The notes under the pieces: generated by a model
Database searches by the model: none
What the model saw: the letters and a program-made list of their open reading frames with translations, nothing else
What the model was told of the DNA's origin: nothing
In this document: positions 1 to 12,426 of the stretch, piece by piece
How positions within the stretch are numbered: position 1 is the stretch's first letter
Layout of the letters: every line of letters begins with the position of its first letter
Made by a program: the position numbers and the translations under genes
DNA from: Xylogone sp. PMI_703
Lineage: Eukaryota; Ascomycota; Leotiomycetes
Length of the DNA stretch: 64,000 bases
Assembly: GCA_021399445.1 (NCBI GenBank)
Contig: JAJTUQ010000011.1
Span: 62,001 to 126,000, forward strand
Direction: 5' to 3'

Positions 1-2281
1 TAACATCTTTCATAAATATCGTGAGCCGCAAGAGCTTAGCAGGAGTGGTGTAGTGAAGGAGACGTGGTTTTGCCACAAAACATGCTCTTTGTACGTAAGG
101 CGTGGAAACAACAAATGCAGATGCCATTTCTCGATAGGAGTTGTTTGAGATGTTCAGGAATAGTTAAAGCACTAAACTTATGTAAAATTATAGTGAATAT
201 TGAGGCATGTGCAGATGTTGAGTTCCTAGAAGTCGAAGTACCCCTCATATTTCTCGGCACGGCGGGGTTTTCGGCACACCGGGACGGACGTTACTTCTTA
301 GATTACCTTCAATTAGATTCAATTAGTGCTCATAATTAAGAGTTTATTGTCATAATCATGTGTATTAGGTCTCCTTTAATAACAAAGATGCTATGGACGC
401 GTGAGGATTTATAATTGCCAAATTCTAACAACTCCATTATACATATTACTTTTCGTAATTAGTGGCTGATCGATGCTGCGAAAAACGAATCTTGCTCTTT
501 ACATGTAATCCCGTGGGAGATTATAATTACATAGTAGCATCCCATTATAAGGGTCGGACTACCATACGTACAGCACTATAATAGAGAAACAAGACATATG
601 GTTATAGTAATTCTGCTCCGAGATTATGTAGAGGAAGCCATAATAACTGATTCTTAATACAATAACCTTTTCAGATTCTACCAAGGGAGCGGTTAGTTCT
701 TGTGAGGCCTTGATTGCGGATTTCTGTGAAGTTCTTCTGTGTGTTCTCCCGTTGGGTGGCTTACTCGCTCACACTATCGCTTTCATAGCACAGTGTACTG
801 TCGACTATAGGAATCGGCTGAATTTTCATGCCATACAAATAATATTCTGAATGCAGATAGGAATTTGGGACAACGGAAGTATCTAGAGATATTACAGTAG
901 AATTTGGGGGACTCACACTAAACTTGACGGGTGTTTGATTTGGGCCTGCCTTTGACGTTGCCACATAACCAGGATAATTCTACCTGAGTGTCAGGAATAG
1001 ACCGCGACTATTAACACGGGGAATAGGCTGAATGTGAAATGTATGGTACGGAGACGCTTACGGTAATTGTGCATTGGATGATGATGCTACTCTATGGTAC
1101 GGCGGGGTTACCCCCTTGAGCCCCTTAAATTCCTCTCAGTTGAGAACCAATTACGTAAGCAACCTGTACCCAATTCTTTGACGCTGAGGTGAGGGTATAG
1201 CTCTCCGGCTGGCCTAAAAGTTTCACCGATGCAACAGTTCATCGATGTTATAGCACTTAGAGGAAATATTTTTAATTGTCTCTCGTTGTTACCATTCCAC
1301 CTTTAATCTTCATTCATCCACAGCGTTTACGTCGCTGCGTGCAAAATGCCACGATGCGAACACTATTACCCTCCAACCCGACAGAAGACTATCCAGTCGT
1401 CGAAGGAGGAGCAGCAGAAGCATTAGCAAACCCAGAAAGGAGCTAACACTACTGCATATACTGCGACTAGAGATCAGCAACCCCCTCTCCCCGAACCAGA
1501 AGCAGAGTGTCACAGGATTATAAGAAATATGCAGCATCTTACTCTTCCAAACCGTCCCTAGATAAGGCCGTAAGTTAGAAAAGAAGAAGCAAGAACCTCG
1601 CCATCGTGGTGGGGCCGAAAGACAAGCCCGGAGTCTGCGGTGTGTACGATAGCGTTGCCGTGCTTCGCTAGTCTTGAAACTTGTGCGATCCCTAGACGAC
1701 ATCTTCAACACTATAAAGGGAGATTCGTACCCAAGGTAGGATTTTAGTAGATGAGTATAGCCTCTTCTCTTGTATCCGAAGAGCTGTAATGTCAGAAGAC
1801 AAATTTATCCTATAGCCTTCTTTAACACCAGAATCATACCCTACCAATGCTGCGAACACTACGTTATTGCAATCCAATAACGCTTCTATCGTCTCAGCAG
1901 ATGCACTACAGATCATTTCCGCCTTCCAGGGTTTGCTAGCAGTTTTTCCTTGTGACACTTCTTGCCCAAAGATTGGATATGGAACTTCGATTCCGGATAA
2001 TTGCATGTTTTTCGTGTCGCCACCGCATATTTCTGTAAGACTCGCCTCTCCGGAGATTGGATATGGCGGCTGGCTGCATATCTTTTCACGGCAACATGCT
2101 TCTGTACAACCCACCTTCTGGAAATCGCATTGTGTTACGATTATGGTTCGAAGATAAAAAGTTGAACATCAGCTGCTTGTATTACCCCTTTGATTGGGTT
2201 ATCATGTTTAGCAAGGTATAGCCATAATCTTTATATCTTCAAATTATCAACTCCTTATCAAGTTCGTTTCGCAAGTCTTCA
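1..2281. other. Intergenic, no gene recognised
   Basis: No protein family is recognisable on either strand. The longest open stretch, minus 1692-2114, contains the repeated tetrapeptides PYPI and many Cys residues but matches nothing I know and lacks convincing codon bias. Base composition is AT-rich with scattered stops. The last 120 bases may carry the promoter of the zinc-finger gene that follows. Confidence 0.5.
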
Positions 2282-2506
2282 ATGCAGCCTCTCACCCAAA
2301 GCTCTCCAGCAAGATACACTTGCCTAAAATGCGCGACCAAATTTTCCCGTGCTACGGATCGAGATCGCCATATTGCTGAAGTTCATGGTCCGAAGCTGGC
2401 TTGTCCTTCGCCTGGCTGCACATACCATGCGGCACGATTGTACAGAGTCAAAGCTCATTTCTTGCAAAAGCATTTCCCACGAAGTATAGTATCCCGTCCT
2501 TTATAA
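2282..2506 (+). CDS. Small C2H2 zinc-finger protein
   Basis: This is a 74-residue single-exon ORF. Two zinc fingers fill most of it. The first has Cys pairs in CLKC and His in HIAEVH (C-x2-C-x12-H-x4-H, residues about 17-38). The second has C-x4-C in CPSPGC and ends HFLQKH. Small two-finger proteins of this kind are common in ascomycetes and are presumed nuclear nucleic-acid binders. I see no further domain and no intron. It lies about 2.8 kb from the 2OG oxygenase, so a regulatory link to that cluster is only speculation. It could also be the surviving piece of a larger finger protein. Confidence 0.55.
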   Translation: MQPLTQSSPARYTCLKCATKFSRATDRDRHIAEVHGPKLACPSPGCTYHAARLYRVKAHFLQKHFPRSIVSRPL

Positions 2507-5351
2507 AAGCCTAATGTTAACTGTGCCTTAGGTAATGTAATGCCGTGTACGGAGACTTTATGCGCAACTCGCTATGCTACAGAACGGGCTAATAGGCAGT
2601 TTCCGATACTTCAAACTCTGGTCTGATGAAAAGGATTGGTTCTATGCAGAGATACGAGTTTTTCAAGACAATGACACAAGTACGGAGATTATTCGTCTCA
2701 GGACTTCAAGATATGTCTAGAATGGTGCGTATTCAATGTAGGAAGTAGAATCAGGGCATAATAGATTACTTCAGGCATGGATGTAACCGTTTACGAGGTA
2801 GAGGTTTGGTTTATATCGTCGTTATCTTAATCGAGATGTATTCTGAAGATCAAATACGTAAATAATATGCTTATTCTTCTCCAAAACTGACTCCACTAAC
2901 CTCGCCATTAATGATACCAATTTGAAGACCTAAATTGTGATCACTAAATGCCATCGTGATTAAATTGCCTGGGTTCCTTACTGAAATCGTTACGACGACT
3001 TCTTCCTGTGATCTAGGCAGCACCTCATCCAGTAGCTTCATGACGCACCCAGCACCTTAGGCTCTCCTTCGAGCTACTTTAGTACGTCTAGTTTACTTTC
3101 ATCGATCCAACTACTTCCTCATCATTGCTACTGTCGAGGTCTTTCTAGCTTGCCCTCCAGCGGAATCAGCCGCTTATCTGCTGTGGCGATTACACCTTCG
3201 ACTCCCTGATTCACAGATATAGTTTTCTCAATCTCTTATGTAATGTGGCTATAATCGCAATCCTCAAGTCATGCCCTTGATATGAGGTTTGTTGGCCCCC
3301 TGCGACATGGATAGGCTAGAGTTACCTACATGGTTGCTATACTAATAGATGCGATGGTGAGCTTGCAATTTTGAAGCTCATCCAATATTGCTCTGATATG
3401 CCCTTCCTTGAATAATCCCATGTTCGCTCGGCCCTATCATCTTAATTTTCAATATTTCGAGTATCTAGTCTGCTGCTAGATACCAGTATCGAATAAATCG
3501 CATGCTCGTGTTCAGTTACTTATAGTCGCCTTTGACTACTTAGTTATATTCGAGCGTCGCGCCAACAGATCGCACGTCATCTACTAGGAGGTTGACAGCT
3601 TTAGTATACCACTGATATTTTGTAATTTGTTTAAAAGAAATCTTGTGGCCAGTAGAAAAGGTATGAATTCAAAACGGGGAACCTCTTCGAGATTGATCTT
3701 GAATGAGGATCAAAGATGTCTAGCATACTGTCTGTAGGCAAGGTGGTATAACAATATTTCATGCTCGAGAATTCAATTATTGAAATATGGACCACATATA
3801 GATTCATGAATAGCCACTAATGATGATTAAAATTAGTAGTGCTAGCATCGTAAAATTCAACCATGATAAAGCGCTATGGTAGCAGATAAGAGATACCCAT
3901 CACGGTAGATCATAGGATTAAATTGAATTGAACCATCGAACCGACCACTCTATAGCTAGAAAGTGCGGCCATATTTATAGAGTAGCTGGCAGGATTTCAG
4001 GTACCCCTCTTAACCACTAAACGTAGTCTCTAGATACGATATATATTAATCAGGACCTTATTGATCAGCACACCACATAAGCACCAAGAATGGCGACCTT
4101 GCATACGGTAAATATTCATCCAATATCTACGTAATTACCTAGTTGATGGGGCTTTCTACAACGACATCACATAATTCCTAACGCCATTTGACCCGGAGGA
4201 ATATTGGATTAACCAACTTAGCAAAATTCGCAAGTTGTGTGATAATACTGGGTACGTTAATAACTATAAGGGTTCTGATTTTAACAGACTTGGGAAAAGG
4301 GTCCAAGCTTCTTCAGAGAGGTCAGGAATTCAGACTATTCTAGGTTTCACTTATTGAAAATTAGCCGTATTTAAGGCTGTATAAATAACTCAGAGACCAA
4401 TACCTCGGCTTATCCGGCAGAGTGTAACTTTATAGTATTTACTTATCGATTGTATTTAATGCAGGAAAGAGAACGATAGCACCCTACTGATACATTGAAT
4501 TTGTTGGGAGCATATCCTATTACCCTTGCAAACATTAAATATACCAATCGTAATAAGCAGAGGCTGTGATGAGAACTACCCCCTTTCCTCACTGACACTG
4601 GTATCCCTGGCTGAGTGTTTTCAATCTAAGCCATGATTCAAATATGAAAAGGTGGAAAGATTTATTTGGGTCCTGAAAGAGATAAGCCAGGAATAGTCTC
4701 AAACAAATTCGGCGAAAGACCATCAAGCAAGAAGCCACGAGATATATGAGGAAATTCAACAAGATAATTTTAAATAGCATCTACTAGTGATTTTCTACGT
4801 CGGATAATAATAAGTCAAGATACATTAAGCAAGACACGTGGGGGTGAAATAATAGAGTCAGGAGATTATACAAGAATCAGAAAGGATGAAGCGGATCGCA
4901 TTACCATCTTTAGGGACAAGTCTAACGAGTGCGAGATACATATCGCAAAATCCTTTATAGAGTCAAGATTTATCTAACTAAATTCTCAATTCATATAGCT
5001 ATTACTACTCCGACTTCTCTTTTGGCATATTAAACAAGATAATCTAAGACTGGACGTAGGAAAGCGGGCTAATACAAACATTATCTCATAGCTCAAAGTC
5101 GCGACAATCGGTGATAATTTCATGGAAATATATGGAAAGATGTGTGCAGTAGTCTGGCGTATATCACATATGGGGGTATAGTCTGTTGGGTGTCATAGCT
5201 TCCTCCTGATAATTTCTATTCCCGGTAGGTATGCCACAGTATTAAGGCCCTCACCAGATAGACCCCCGAATTTTGGCTCGTTCCGGGCGCTCCTGATTCG
5301 GTAACGTAACTGGTTAGTGCCTGAATCACTCTAAGCATGGGTAGATCAAAG
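2507..5351. other. Gene-poor AT-rich stretch
   Basis: About 2.8 kb with no ORF above 63 codons and no recognisable domain, terminal repeat or RNA gene. The sequence looks like old decayed DNA. The right end should hold the 3' untranslated region of the minus-strand oxygenase. Confidence 0.5.
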
Positions 5352-6370
5352 TCATGGCAAGCTCTTCCGGTCGTGACGCCTGCCTTTAATCAGCTCTTCT
5401 ATGACTTGTGCGTATTTTCTCACTGTAATGGAAGATGGTAGACCTTCAAGTCTCGCTTGAACGTCTGCCTCAGACAGGTGGCGGGGACAAGTCATGAAGA
5501 AAATTGCTGAATAACGGTCGCCGTGTTCCGAAAGCTATCATAAATGAATTAGAATCATGTCTAAGCTGGAAGGAAATCGAAGACCCACAATAACGCGATG
5601 ACGACCAGCTTGTATCCTTCCTCTGGTAACATTTTCTAAAGGCTGGCCAAAAATGACCAACACATGATCTGTTTTTGGTTGAACTGGCACCATCTTGCCA
5701 TCTAGCTCAACTTCAAGGCCATGCTCTCCTTGTTCATGGATAATTGTAATCCATTCTGCATGGTCGGTATGCGCTCCACAGCCTTGATCGGAAGCATTGT
5801 TAAGTAGTTGGGGGTAATGAACAAGCTTCATCCTGTACTGAGGCTTCTGCCCGTTGTCCGAGTACATTCGAATGATGTCGTCCAGGTCCAGGGAGGTCAA
5901 TAGCTCTTGACTAATCTTGCTAGTGACTTCCTCAAACTCTCCCATTGATTCTCGAAATTTTGGAACGTCACTCTCGGATGGCCAGCAGTTGACACCCACT
6001 AAACGCTGGCCGAATTCTGCTAGGGCTTCACGATCTAGATCTTCCGTTTCCCAGTCAAACATTTCCTTTTGGTCGATTCGGCCGTCGGTAGCTTCTGAAT
6101 TGCGGCCATATCCGACGCAATTTTCGGAATCGAAGCCTATATCCTCCTTGCTAGTGCATGCAAACAAACGCTTGGAGCACTCTACGGCATGGTCAAGAAC
6201 CTGCACAAATTATTCTTCAAGTCCAATTAGGCGACCAATAGCGTAACACTCGCACTTACCTTTTTTTGTTGCTGGGAAATCTTCAGGTAGAATGCTCCTT
6301 GTCTCTTTGCCGTGTTAACGTCATTCGTACCCAGCTTGAAGGAAGACAAATCAAGAGCGACTAAACTCAT
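5352..6370 (-). CDS. 2OG-Fe(II) oxygenase, isopenicillin-N-synthase-like
   Basis: Three exons on the minus strand, 6370-6260, 6200-5589 and 5534-5352, join in frame to 301 residues. The introns are 59 nt (GTAAGT to TGCAG) and 54 nt (GTGGGT to GATAG). The iron-binding triad is visible as HTD (H181, D183) and H238 in GRHRV, and the 2-oxoglutarate-binding RxS is R248-S250 in DRYSAIFF, which appears only after splicing the second intron. GQPLENVTRG fits the usual stretch before the distal His. The length is somewhat below the usual 320-350 residues, so the N-terminus is compact. Family members use O2 and 2-oxoglutarate to hydroxylate, desaturate or cyclise small molecules in the cytosol. It diverges from an aldo/keto reductase across a shared promoter, which suggests co-regulation in a metabolic cluster. 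The substrate is unknown. Confidence 0.85.
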
Positions 6371-6763
6371 TATGAAGTAACCGTAGCTAATGGACCTCTA
6401 TCCCAGTTGCTTTACTAGGCAGCCCTTTAATTGTAGTCCAATCATTAGTATGGCCCTCTTTATAAAACAAACTGAGGTAGGGGCACGATACCATCTCATA
6501 GCTTGAGCTTGTCATCAAGCTATCCTTTTCCGATTTCTTATCTTTACTCTGTCTATCTAATTTAAGCATACTCTTCAAACTTATCTACGGAGATGGGGGT
6601 GGCCATAAATAACCTAATTATACAGTGGCTCTCACATGTTCGCGGCTTATTTATAAGTAGTATAAGCTTAAATACCGATCTCCTATCGCAATATATTCCC
6701 GTAATACTCGACAGTTATAGATTTGCATCATTTAACATACTCTTATCGAGCCCCAATAGAACC
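6371..6763. promoter_or_regulatory. Shared divergent promoter, oxygenase/AKR
   Basis: These 393 bp separate the start codons of two head-to-head genes, so both promoters must lie here or overlap. The stretch is AT-rich and holds TATAAA-like runs on both strands. No palindromic binding site stood out by eye. The reductase frame stays open upstream, but family similarity begins at [13 protein letters not shown], so the start at 6764 is preferred. Confidence 0.6.
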
Positions 6764-7930
6764 ATGTCTTCTCGGATCGACAACTTCTATACTCCGCTCG
6801 GAAACTCCGGATTGAAGGTATCAAAGGTCATTCTGGGGGCAATGTCTTATGGTAGCCCTGAATGCCACGACTGGATCTGTGACGAGACTAAGGCGCTTCC
6901 GCTGCTCAAATACGCCTTCGATGCTGGAATCAATACCTGGGATACAGCGGACACTTACTCAAACGGTTTGTCGGAACGCATTATTGGAAAGGCCTTGCGG
7001 GAGTACAAAATACCTCGCGAAAAAGTTGTTCTCATGACTAAGTGTTACTTTGGTGTTGCAACTAACGGCAACCAGCCGGGAATCGCCGAGCTCAGCATCA
7101 ACGATGGGGAGTTCGTTAACCAGGTCGGCTTGTCTAGGAAACATATTTTTGACGCGGTTGATGCTTCGGTGGAACGGCTTGGAACCTACATTGATGTGCT
7201 TCAAATACATCGGTTCGACCGCCATACACCCAAGGAAGAAATAATGAGGGCGTTGAATGACGTAATAGAGAGTGGGAAGGTCAGATATATTGGTGCTAGC
7301 ACTGTAAGTCATCCTGACGTCGGCTCAATCGGCTATGATTCTGGCCTCACCAGTACTAATCAGATTTAGATGGCGGCTTGGGAATTTCAGGCCCTGCAAA
7401 ATGTAGCCAGCCAGAACGGATGGCACAAGTTCATATCCATGCAAAACTACTACAATTTACTCTATCGGGAAGAAGGTATGAAGCGCAAGGTACGGCAAGT
7501 CGATTTGAGCGTCTAACAGTTCATAGAACGGGAGATGATCCCTTACTGCGGCGACGCTGGAGTAGGCATAATTCCCTGGTCACCTCTCGCCCGTGGGATA
7601 CTTGCCCGCCCGCTCAATGCCAGCCCTACTATTCGCGAGAGCTCTGACAAGATAATGAAACGGGATATACTAGAAGGGATAAGTCCGGCGGATGAGGCTA
7701 CCATCAAGCAAGTAGAAGAACTTGCTAAACGTAAGCAGGTGCCCATGGTCAGTATCAACATTGCGTGGTGTTTGTCGAAGGGATTCAACCCTATCATCGG
7801 GCTTGGGACGAAGGAAAGAATTGACGATGCCATCGAGAGCGTGAAGTTTGCAAATAAGGGTGGGCTAACAAGAGAGGATGTCGCGCTTTTAGAGAAGAAC
7901 TATGTCACGAAGATGGTCCGAGGATATTAG
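6764..7930 (+). CDS. Aldo/keto reductase
   Basis: Three exons, 6764-7303, 7370-7475 and 7527-7930, join to 349 residues, the usual length for the family. The introns are 66 nt (GTAAGT to TTTAG) and 51 nt (GTATGA to CATAG). The catalytic tetrad is complete: D60 and Y65 in [11 protein letters not shown]93 in MTKCYF, H149 in LQIHRFD. The second junction restores the classic [16 protein letters not shown] stretch. The closest resemblance is to fungal aryl-alcohol-dehydrogenase / versiconal-acetate-reductase type AKRs. These are soluble NADPH enzymes that reduce aldehydes or ketones. An aldehyde is what the nearby A-T-R reductase would release, so the two may act in sequence; that is inference. 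No defect is seen. Confidence 0.88.
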
Positions 7931-8856
7931 TGGTAGCCACGACAAAGCCTAGAAGAGTAGTACGAGTCGACATCTAAACTACTGATATGGCTCACCTACT
8001 TATTATTCATTTATTTGGTTGCTCGCTCATATCTACGAAGTATTTCCAAGCCTTGCTTAAAGACTGCTGACAACAATTTAGTAACCCGTCGTGCCAGTTT
8101 CGTCAAGATAGCTAACGTTAGACCGTTTAAACCCGTCGGCCAGTATAGTATGGAGTAGAAATGGGCCCTTTATGCAAACGCGTAGCTTGACTGACTACGT
8201 AGCTTGACATGGCCTTGATTGGCTCGTGAACTTTGGCTGCGAGGACGCGGTAAAGAGATCTGGAGCCGTTGAATTACTTCATTGCTGTTATATCTATATA
8301 GAGCCCTCTATACTTGCAATATGGCTATACGCATACGGTGAAGTATAGGTCGACAATGACTATAACATACAAGGATTGCTATAATACGTAACATGTAGTA
8401 AACTCTGCATTAATACTCTAGTACTAGTCTCATCAATGTCACATTACATGTATGGGTGTTTTGTAACCATGGTGATGTTGTCAGTGATTCGGCTCGACCA
8501 TAATCTGGAATCCACAACAGATTTGATGAATCTAGTTTCGTATTGCTACATCTCAAAGCACATTTAGTCCGTTTCGAATGATCAACTGTTGCAGCATCGG
8601 TAGCAAGTCTAACTTCTCCTATTTATTTGATCGGGAGTAACCGTGATTGGTCACCGCTGCTAGCGAAAGTGCAAATCCGTACAAATTAGAGCGAGTGTGA
8701 AAGTGGCTGCTATACTCTAGTCTGAGGGTAGCCGTGATTCTTCAGGTAAGATGGAGCTACTGCTATATGAGGCTGCTGGACAGGCCCGACGACGCACCGC
8801 TGCCATTGAAATTGGCAGTTTTGATACCCATCAGATACATTTGAAAGATGGCGATT
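7931..8856. other. Intergenic region
   Basis: This stretch probably holds the 3' untranslated region of the reductase at the left and otherwise shows no gene. A short direct repeat (two copies of ACTACGTAGCTTGAC around 8190-8210) is the only structure noticed. Confidence 0.5.
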
Positions 8857-9415
8857 CTAGGAAGACGGGACTATTAGCAATATTATTCCCATGAACAGTC
8901 CTAGGATTTGACATTTATTTTGTACCAAGGCCATCTAATATGTACACACATACTATGAGCGAATCGGTCAACTGCTAACTTACAAGAAGAGGGTTGGGTT
9001 GCACTCCACATCCTCCACAGTAATCGTACTGTACGGGAGCAATCCACCCCGGATCTGACGGGGCGCGGAGAGTACCCCACATGGCATCTCTGTTGCACCT
9101 AAGCATACCCTGATAGGGATTTACCACGTATCCCGTAAAGACTTGAGGTGATAATTGGGTTGGGCAGGTGACGAATTGATGATGTCCATGCCAGGTCACA
9201 AATTGCTGAGATGCCGGTGCTGAGACATGGTATCGAACCTGGTGTTCTGCATATTGACTATTACTGAATGGAACTAAATGTGGATGGATTATGGCCCCAG
9301 AGGAGTGATCGTTGTATATTTGATGATTAGGAACATGGTGGTGCGGCATGGCTTGAAACAATACTGGCTGTGAATCATTCGTAGTAGCCATTACCCCATT
9401 AAATCCTATACGCAT
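8857..9415 (-). CDS. Hypothetical His/Pro/Gln-rich protein with possible TM tail
   Basis: The first exon (9415-8984) encodes about 144 residues rich in His, Gln, Pro and Tyr. It ends at CGGCGVQPNPLL, directly followed by a consensus donor GTAAGT. A 49-nt intron ending in TATTAG leads in phase 0 to a 25-codon exon (8934-8857) encoding a hydrophobic stretch, CQILGLFMGIILLIV. The result would be a small tail-anchored or single-pass protein of about 169 residues. The Cys pair followed by a hydrophobic helix recalls small brain-I3-like membrane proteins, but the likeness is weak. It lies between the AKR and the A-T-R reductase, so it could belong to the cluster. Nothing shows its function. Confidence 0.4.
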
Positions 9416-11359
9416 CCGTATCCGTGTTATAAATTGATCGTCTTAAATAGATTAAGAAGTCAAGAAGTAACCCTCAAGAGATAATCCTCAAGTTCATTTA
9501 TATAGCTGTACTAAGAGGATATTTAGTTGGTTGCTCGCCACTAGTCATCGCCATCCAATGTCACCAGAGCTATCCCCCCACATGCCCTATGTCGATGCTG
9601 CCCGATGTCCATGTCATCATATGATAGCTGTTGCATGTGTATGGCCTGATTTAAGACAAGTCCCCAGGCGGATCTTGGAATTAAGTAGAAAACTATATTG
9701 TGATGAGACAATGATGCCGGATGCTTTACTACAATACCACTTCAACAGATTTGTTCTTAGTTTACTTTACGATAAATAACAATTTGCAGGCCTAGTAATG
9801 TTCTTTCTAGGAATAGTGTTAGCCCTAACGCTAGGTTACGTGATGACGAATGACGAATGACGAATGACGAGTGACGGATTTGGTAATTGTTAACTTTGAG
9901 ATCTTATAATATTTCAAGATGGCATAACTTCTTATTGGGGCTAAATCCACTTATCGTATTATATCACCTGTAGCCTCCAGTAGCCGATACCCAATCTAAA
10001 TCTTAAGCTTAAGACCAAGTTGTTCCAGTCTAAAACAACCAAGCATCTACAAGCCCAGTGACTACGGATTAAGAGTCTTTTACACTTATTAATAACACTC
10101 GATAACGTCGCTCCCTTAACGGCCATAAGAGTTTATAGCTACGGTAATAACTATGTTTATAAAATCTGCCACGTTTTATATCAAAGGTTTTATTAGGTTA
10201 TGATGGATGGATAATGGGTCGTGTCAAAAGCACTGTGGTATGAATAAGCCTAAAACGTGGTGATTCAATGCTACTGTATTTAGAAGCTGCGATCTCGGCA
10301 CACCATCGGACCCCACTAGCCCGTCTACGCAAATATTAGAGCATCCAACTAGGGCTCTCTCATATACCACATATAATTGTCGGGATGGGTTATTATCGAT
10401 GTGTACTAATTTGTACGGCTATACCAATACTATATACAGAACCAATTGTGGCTGTGGATTCTGCAAGCAGTTGTGGTGTTCTGACTCTGCCCTGCGTTTT
10501 CCCATATACTATTCTACATCCAATACTTCTTAAAGCGTTATCCTGACGTAAATATCAGATGCACGCATCGGTGCAGCTATAGTGTGCTAGATGTGGAGAG
10601 CCTAAGGTTATACACGAGTGAGAAATTCAGCATTGGATTCCAGATAACCTTTCTGGTGCTCCTTTATGTAAATTTACCTCCAAATAATATATTCAGTATT
10701 AGCTAGTTTTCTGAATATTCCATGTTAGCATTGTCTGGGTAGTCTTTGCTTACCTGGAGAGGCATTGGTTATCTTGAAGCCAATCGTCAAACGGTATTGT
10801 ACAGCACACAAGAAGCTGAGGTTTGTACTTCTAGAACACCTCCGTGGTATGACGAGAGGGCGTAGAAATCGACGAATACTCGGTATTCCCGGCTCTTACA
10901 ACTTGAACGAATGGCTGGTAGGGCTCATAATAATTAGCAACAGATAATCCCCAACTTAAATGTCGGTAATAAAGGGTAACAATTATGAGTTACAATGCCA
11001 TTTTATGACAAAGTTTCCATATAGTCTAAATTATTTAAAGGACTAACGCATATCTGAAGTTGAATAGCATATGTATGGGCCGATCTATTTACCAGTGATT
11101 TAAATCGGCCTATAAACCAGAGCATGTGACACAGTCAATTGGCTTTATCAATTGAGGACAGTTGTAAGAAAAAATCAAGTAGCGTCTGCAACCCTATGAG
11201 CACTGAAGCCATTTTAACATTAATAGACTATTACTAGCTCTGAAAAACTATTAGAAGATATTAGAAGATATTAGAAACGCTAACTCTGAATTCGTTGAAT
11301 CGGAAAAACTATTATCACCTCACGGACACTTATTTAATTTACAAGGTTAGGAATAGAGT
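9416..11359. other. Gene-poor interval with short tandem repeat
   Basis: An 82-codon open stretch at 9531-9779 (plus) has no recognisable domain. A 7-bp tandem repeat sits at 9844-9876. At 11250-11275 a 12-bp unit ATTAGAAGATATTAGAAGAT-like is tandemly repeated. The rest is AT-rich without structure. Confidence 0.45.
9844..9876. repeat. 7-bp tandem repeat TGACGAA, 4.7 copies
   Basis: The unit TGACGAA is repeated three times exactly, then once as TGACGAG, then partially. The unit is CRE/AP-1 half-site-like (TGACG), but no gene start is nearby to give it meaning. Confidence 0.8.
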
Positions 11360-11617
11360 GTGGCCTTCATGAGCTCTGTAACAGCTGGCTCGGCAAGCAT
11401 GAAGCGGGGCCGAACGAGAGGAAGAGACTTTACCTGGACCTTGACCTGCGGACACCTTATGACTCAAAGGTCAAAACCTTGCCCAACTCCTGGCCACTGC
11501 GTGAAGTTTCTCCGGGAGGATTTCGTCGGGCTGGCGAACCGGTGGTTCCAAATGAGATGTCACAGTTGCGGAGAACCTAGTATCGCTCAGATGAGCTTCC
11601 TGCTGGGGCTCAAGTAG
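11360..11617 (+). CDS. Small Cys/His-rich hypothetical protein
   Basis: An 85-codon ORF with local base composition richer in GC than its surroundings. Its second half carries Cys and His in a spacing that could bind zinc: CGHLM, CPTPGHC and, after 20 residues, CHSCG. I do not recognise the family. The ORF ends at LLGLK, where AAGTAG overlaps a GT and a CAG acceptor lies upstream of 11711, so it may splice into the next ORF. As written it is either a small stand-alone protein or the first exon of a longer gene. Confidence 0.35.
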   Translation: MAFMSSVTAGSASMKRGRTRGRDFTWTLTCGHLMTQRSKPCPTPGHCVKFLREDFVGLANRWFQMRCHSCGEPSIAQMSFLLGLK

Positions 11618-11712
11618 AACACCCACTACCTGTATGTATCAACCACTCTAAGAAATTATCTAAGATTCTGATCTAGAAATTTATATGTAGCTAGCTCTTC
11701 TGCTTCGCTTCA

Positions 11713-12132
11713 GTGCGGCCGCAACACGGAAGACTTCCTCTTCCGGTGATTGCGCGTGGTGTCAATGTAATACCAATGGGACCGCCAATCCGCCACCGAG
11801 CGATTCCAGACTCGTTCTGGAGGAGTGTCTGGGATAACCGTGAGGGTTTGCCTGCTGGTCTGCCGCCGGTAGCAGCGAACTCGCCGAATTTGCGCCGGCC
11901 GTGGGACCGCCTTTATGAACGACTGGGCTCGGTCACCAACCCGGGGAATTTTCTCATCCTCCGTGATAGCGTAAATGCTGGCAAAGTCGCTCTCGAGCCT
12001 TTCCAATGCCCAACGAGTCCAAATAGGATCAAGCGATTCGTTAGCAATGCTATTAATGGTGACGAGGAATCCATCGAGCAGTTCATGTCTCCGCTTCGAA
12101 GGGTAAGGAAGCTTCCACCTCTAGCAAAATAG
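11713..12132 (+). CDS. Hypothetical protein, possible second exon
   Basis: A 139-codon open frame with coding-like composition (Arg, Pro, Leu-rich) lies 95 bp after the Cys-rich ORF. It contains no motif I recognise. The first codons overlap a possible CAG splice acceptor (TTCGCTTCAG just before 11711), so its ATG need not be the true start. The two ORFs may be exons of one gene of about 220 codons. Function unknown. Confidence 0.3.
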   Translation: MRPQHGRLPLPVIARGVNVIPMGPPIRHRAIPDSFWRSVWDNREGLPAGLPPVAANSPNLRRPWDRLYERLGSVTNPGNFLILRDSVNAGKVALEPFQCPTSPNRIKRFVSNAINGDEESIEQFMSPLRRVRKLPPLAK

Positions 12133-12426
12133 AATAACGTGAATGACTGACCCATCTGAGATCCTTTCCATAGACTGTGTCAGTGTTCGAATATCTACGG
12201 GATCCTCTTACAGGAACCCGCATAGATAGCACAGTGCCAGGTATCTATCAGGACTTACAATTGATTAAGCATCATACTGAAGGTGCCCAGGGGTAGGTTT
12301 TTGCCCACATCTTTAGCGTATCTTCATTAACGGCGCTCACTTTCTATTGTAGTTTGTCGGCACACTGGATTGAATTCTGTATGATCCCCCCAGAAGATAA
12401 GTATTTATCCCGAAAATTTTCTGCTG

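Noticed and set aside
1310..2114. Two overlapping minus-strand ORFs of 133 and 140 codons
   Set aside because: No recognisable motif or coding bias; a Leu-run and repeated PYPI words can arise by chance.
9844..9876. TGACGAA repeats as a CRISPR-like array
   Set aside because: The unit is 7 bp without spacers, in a eukaryotic context; it is a simple tandem repeat.
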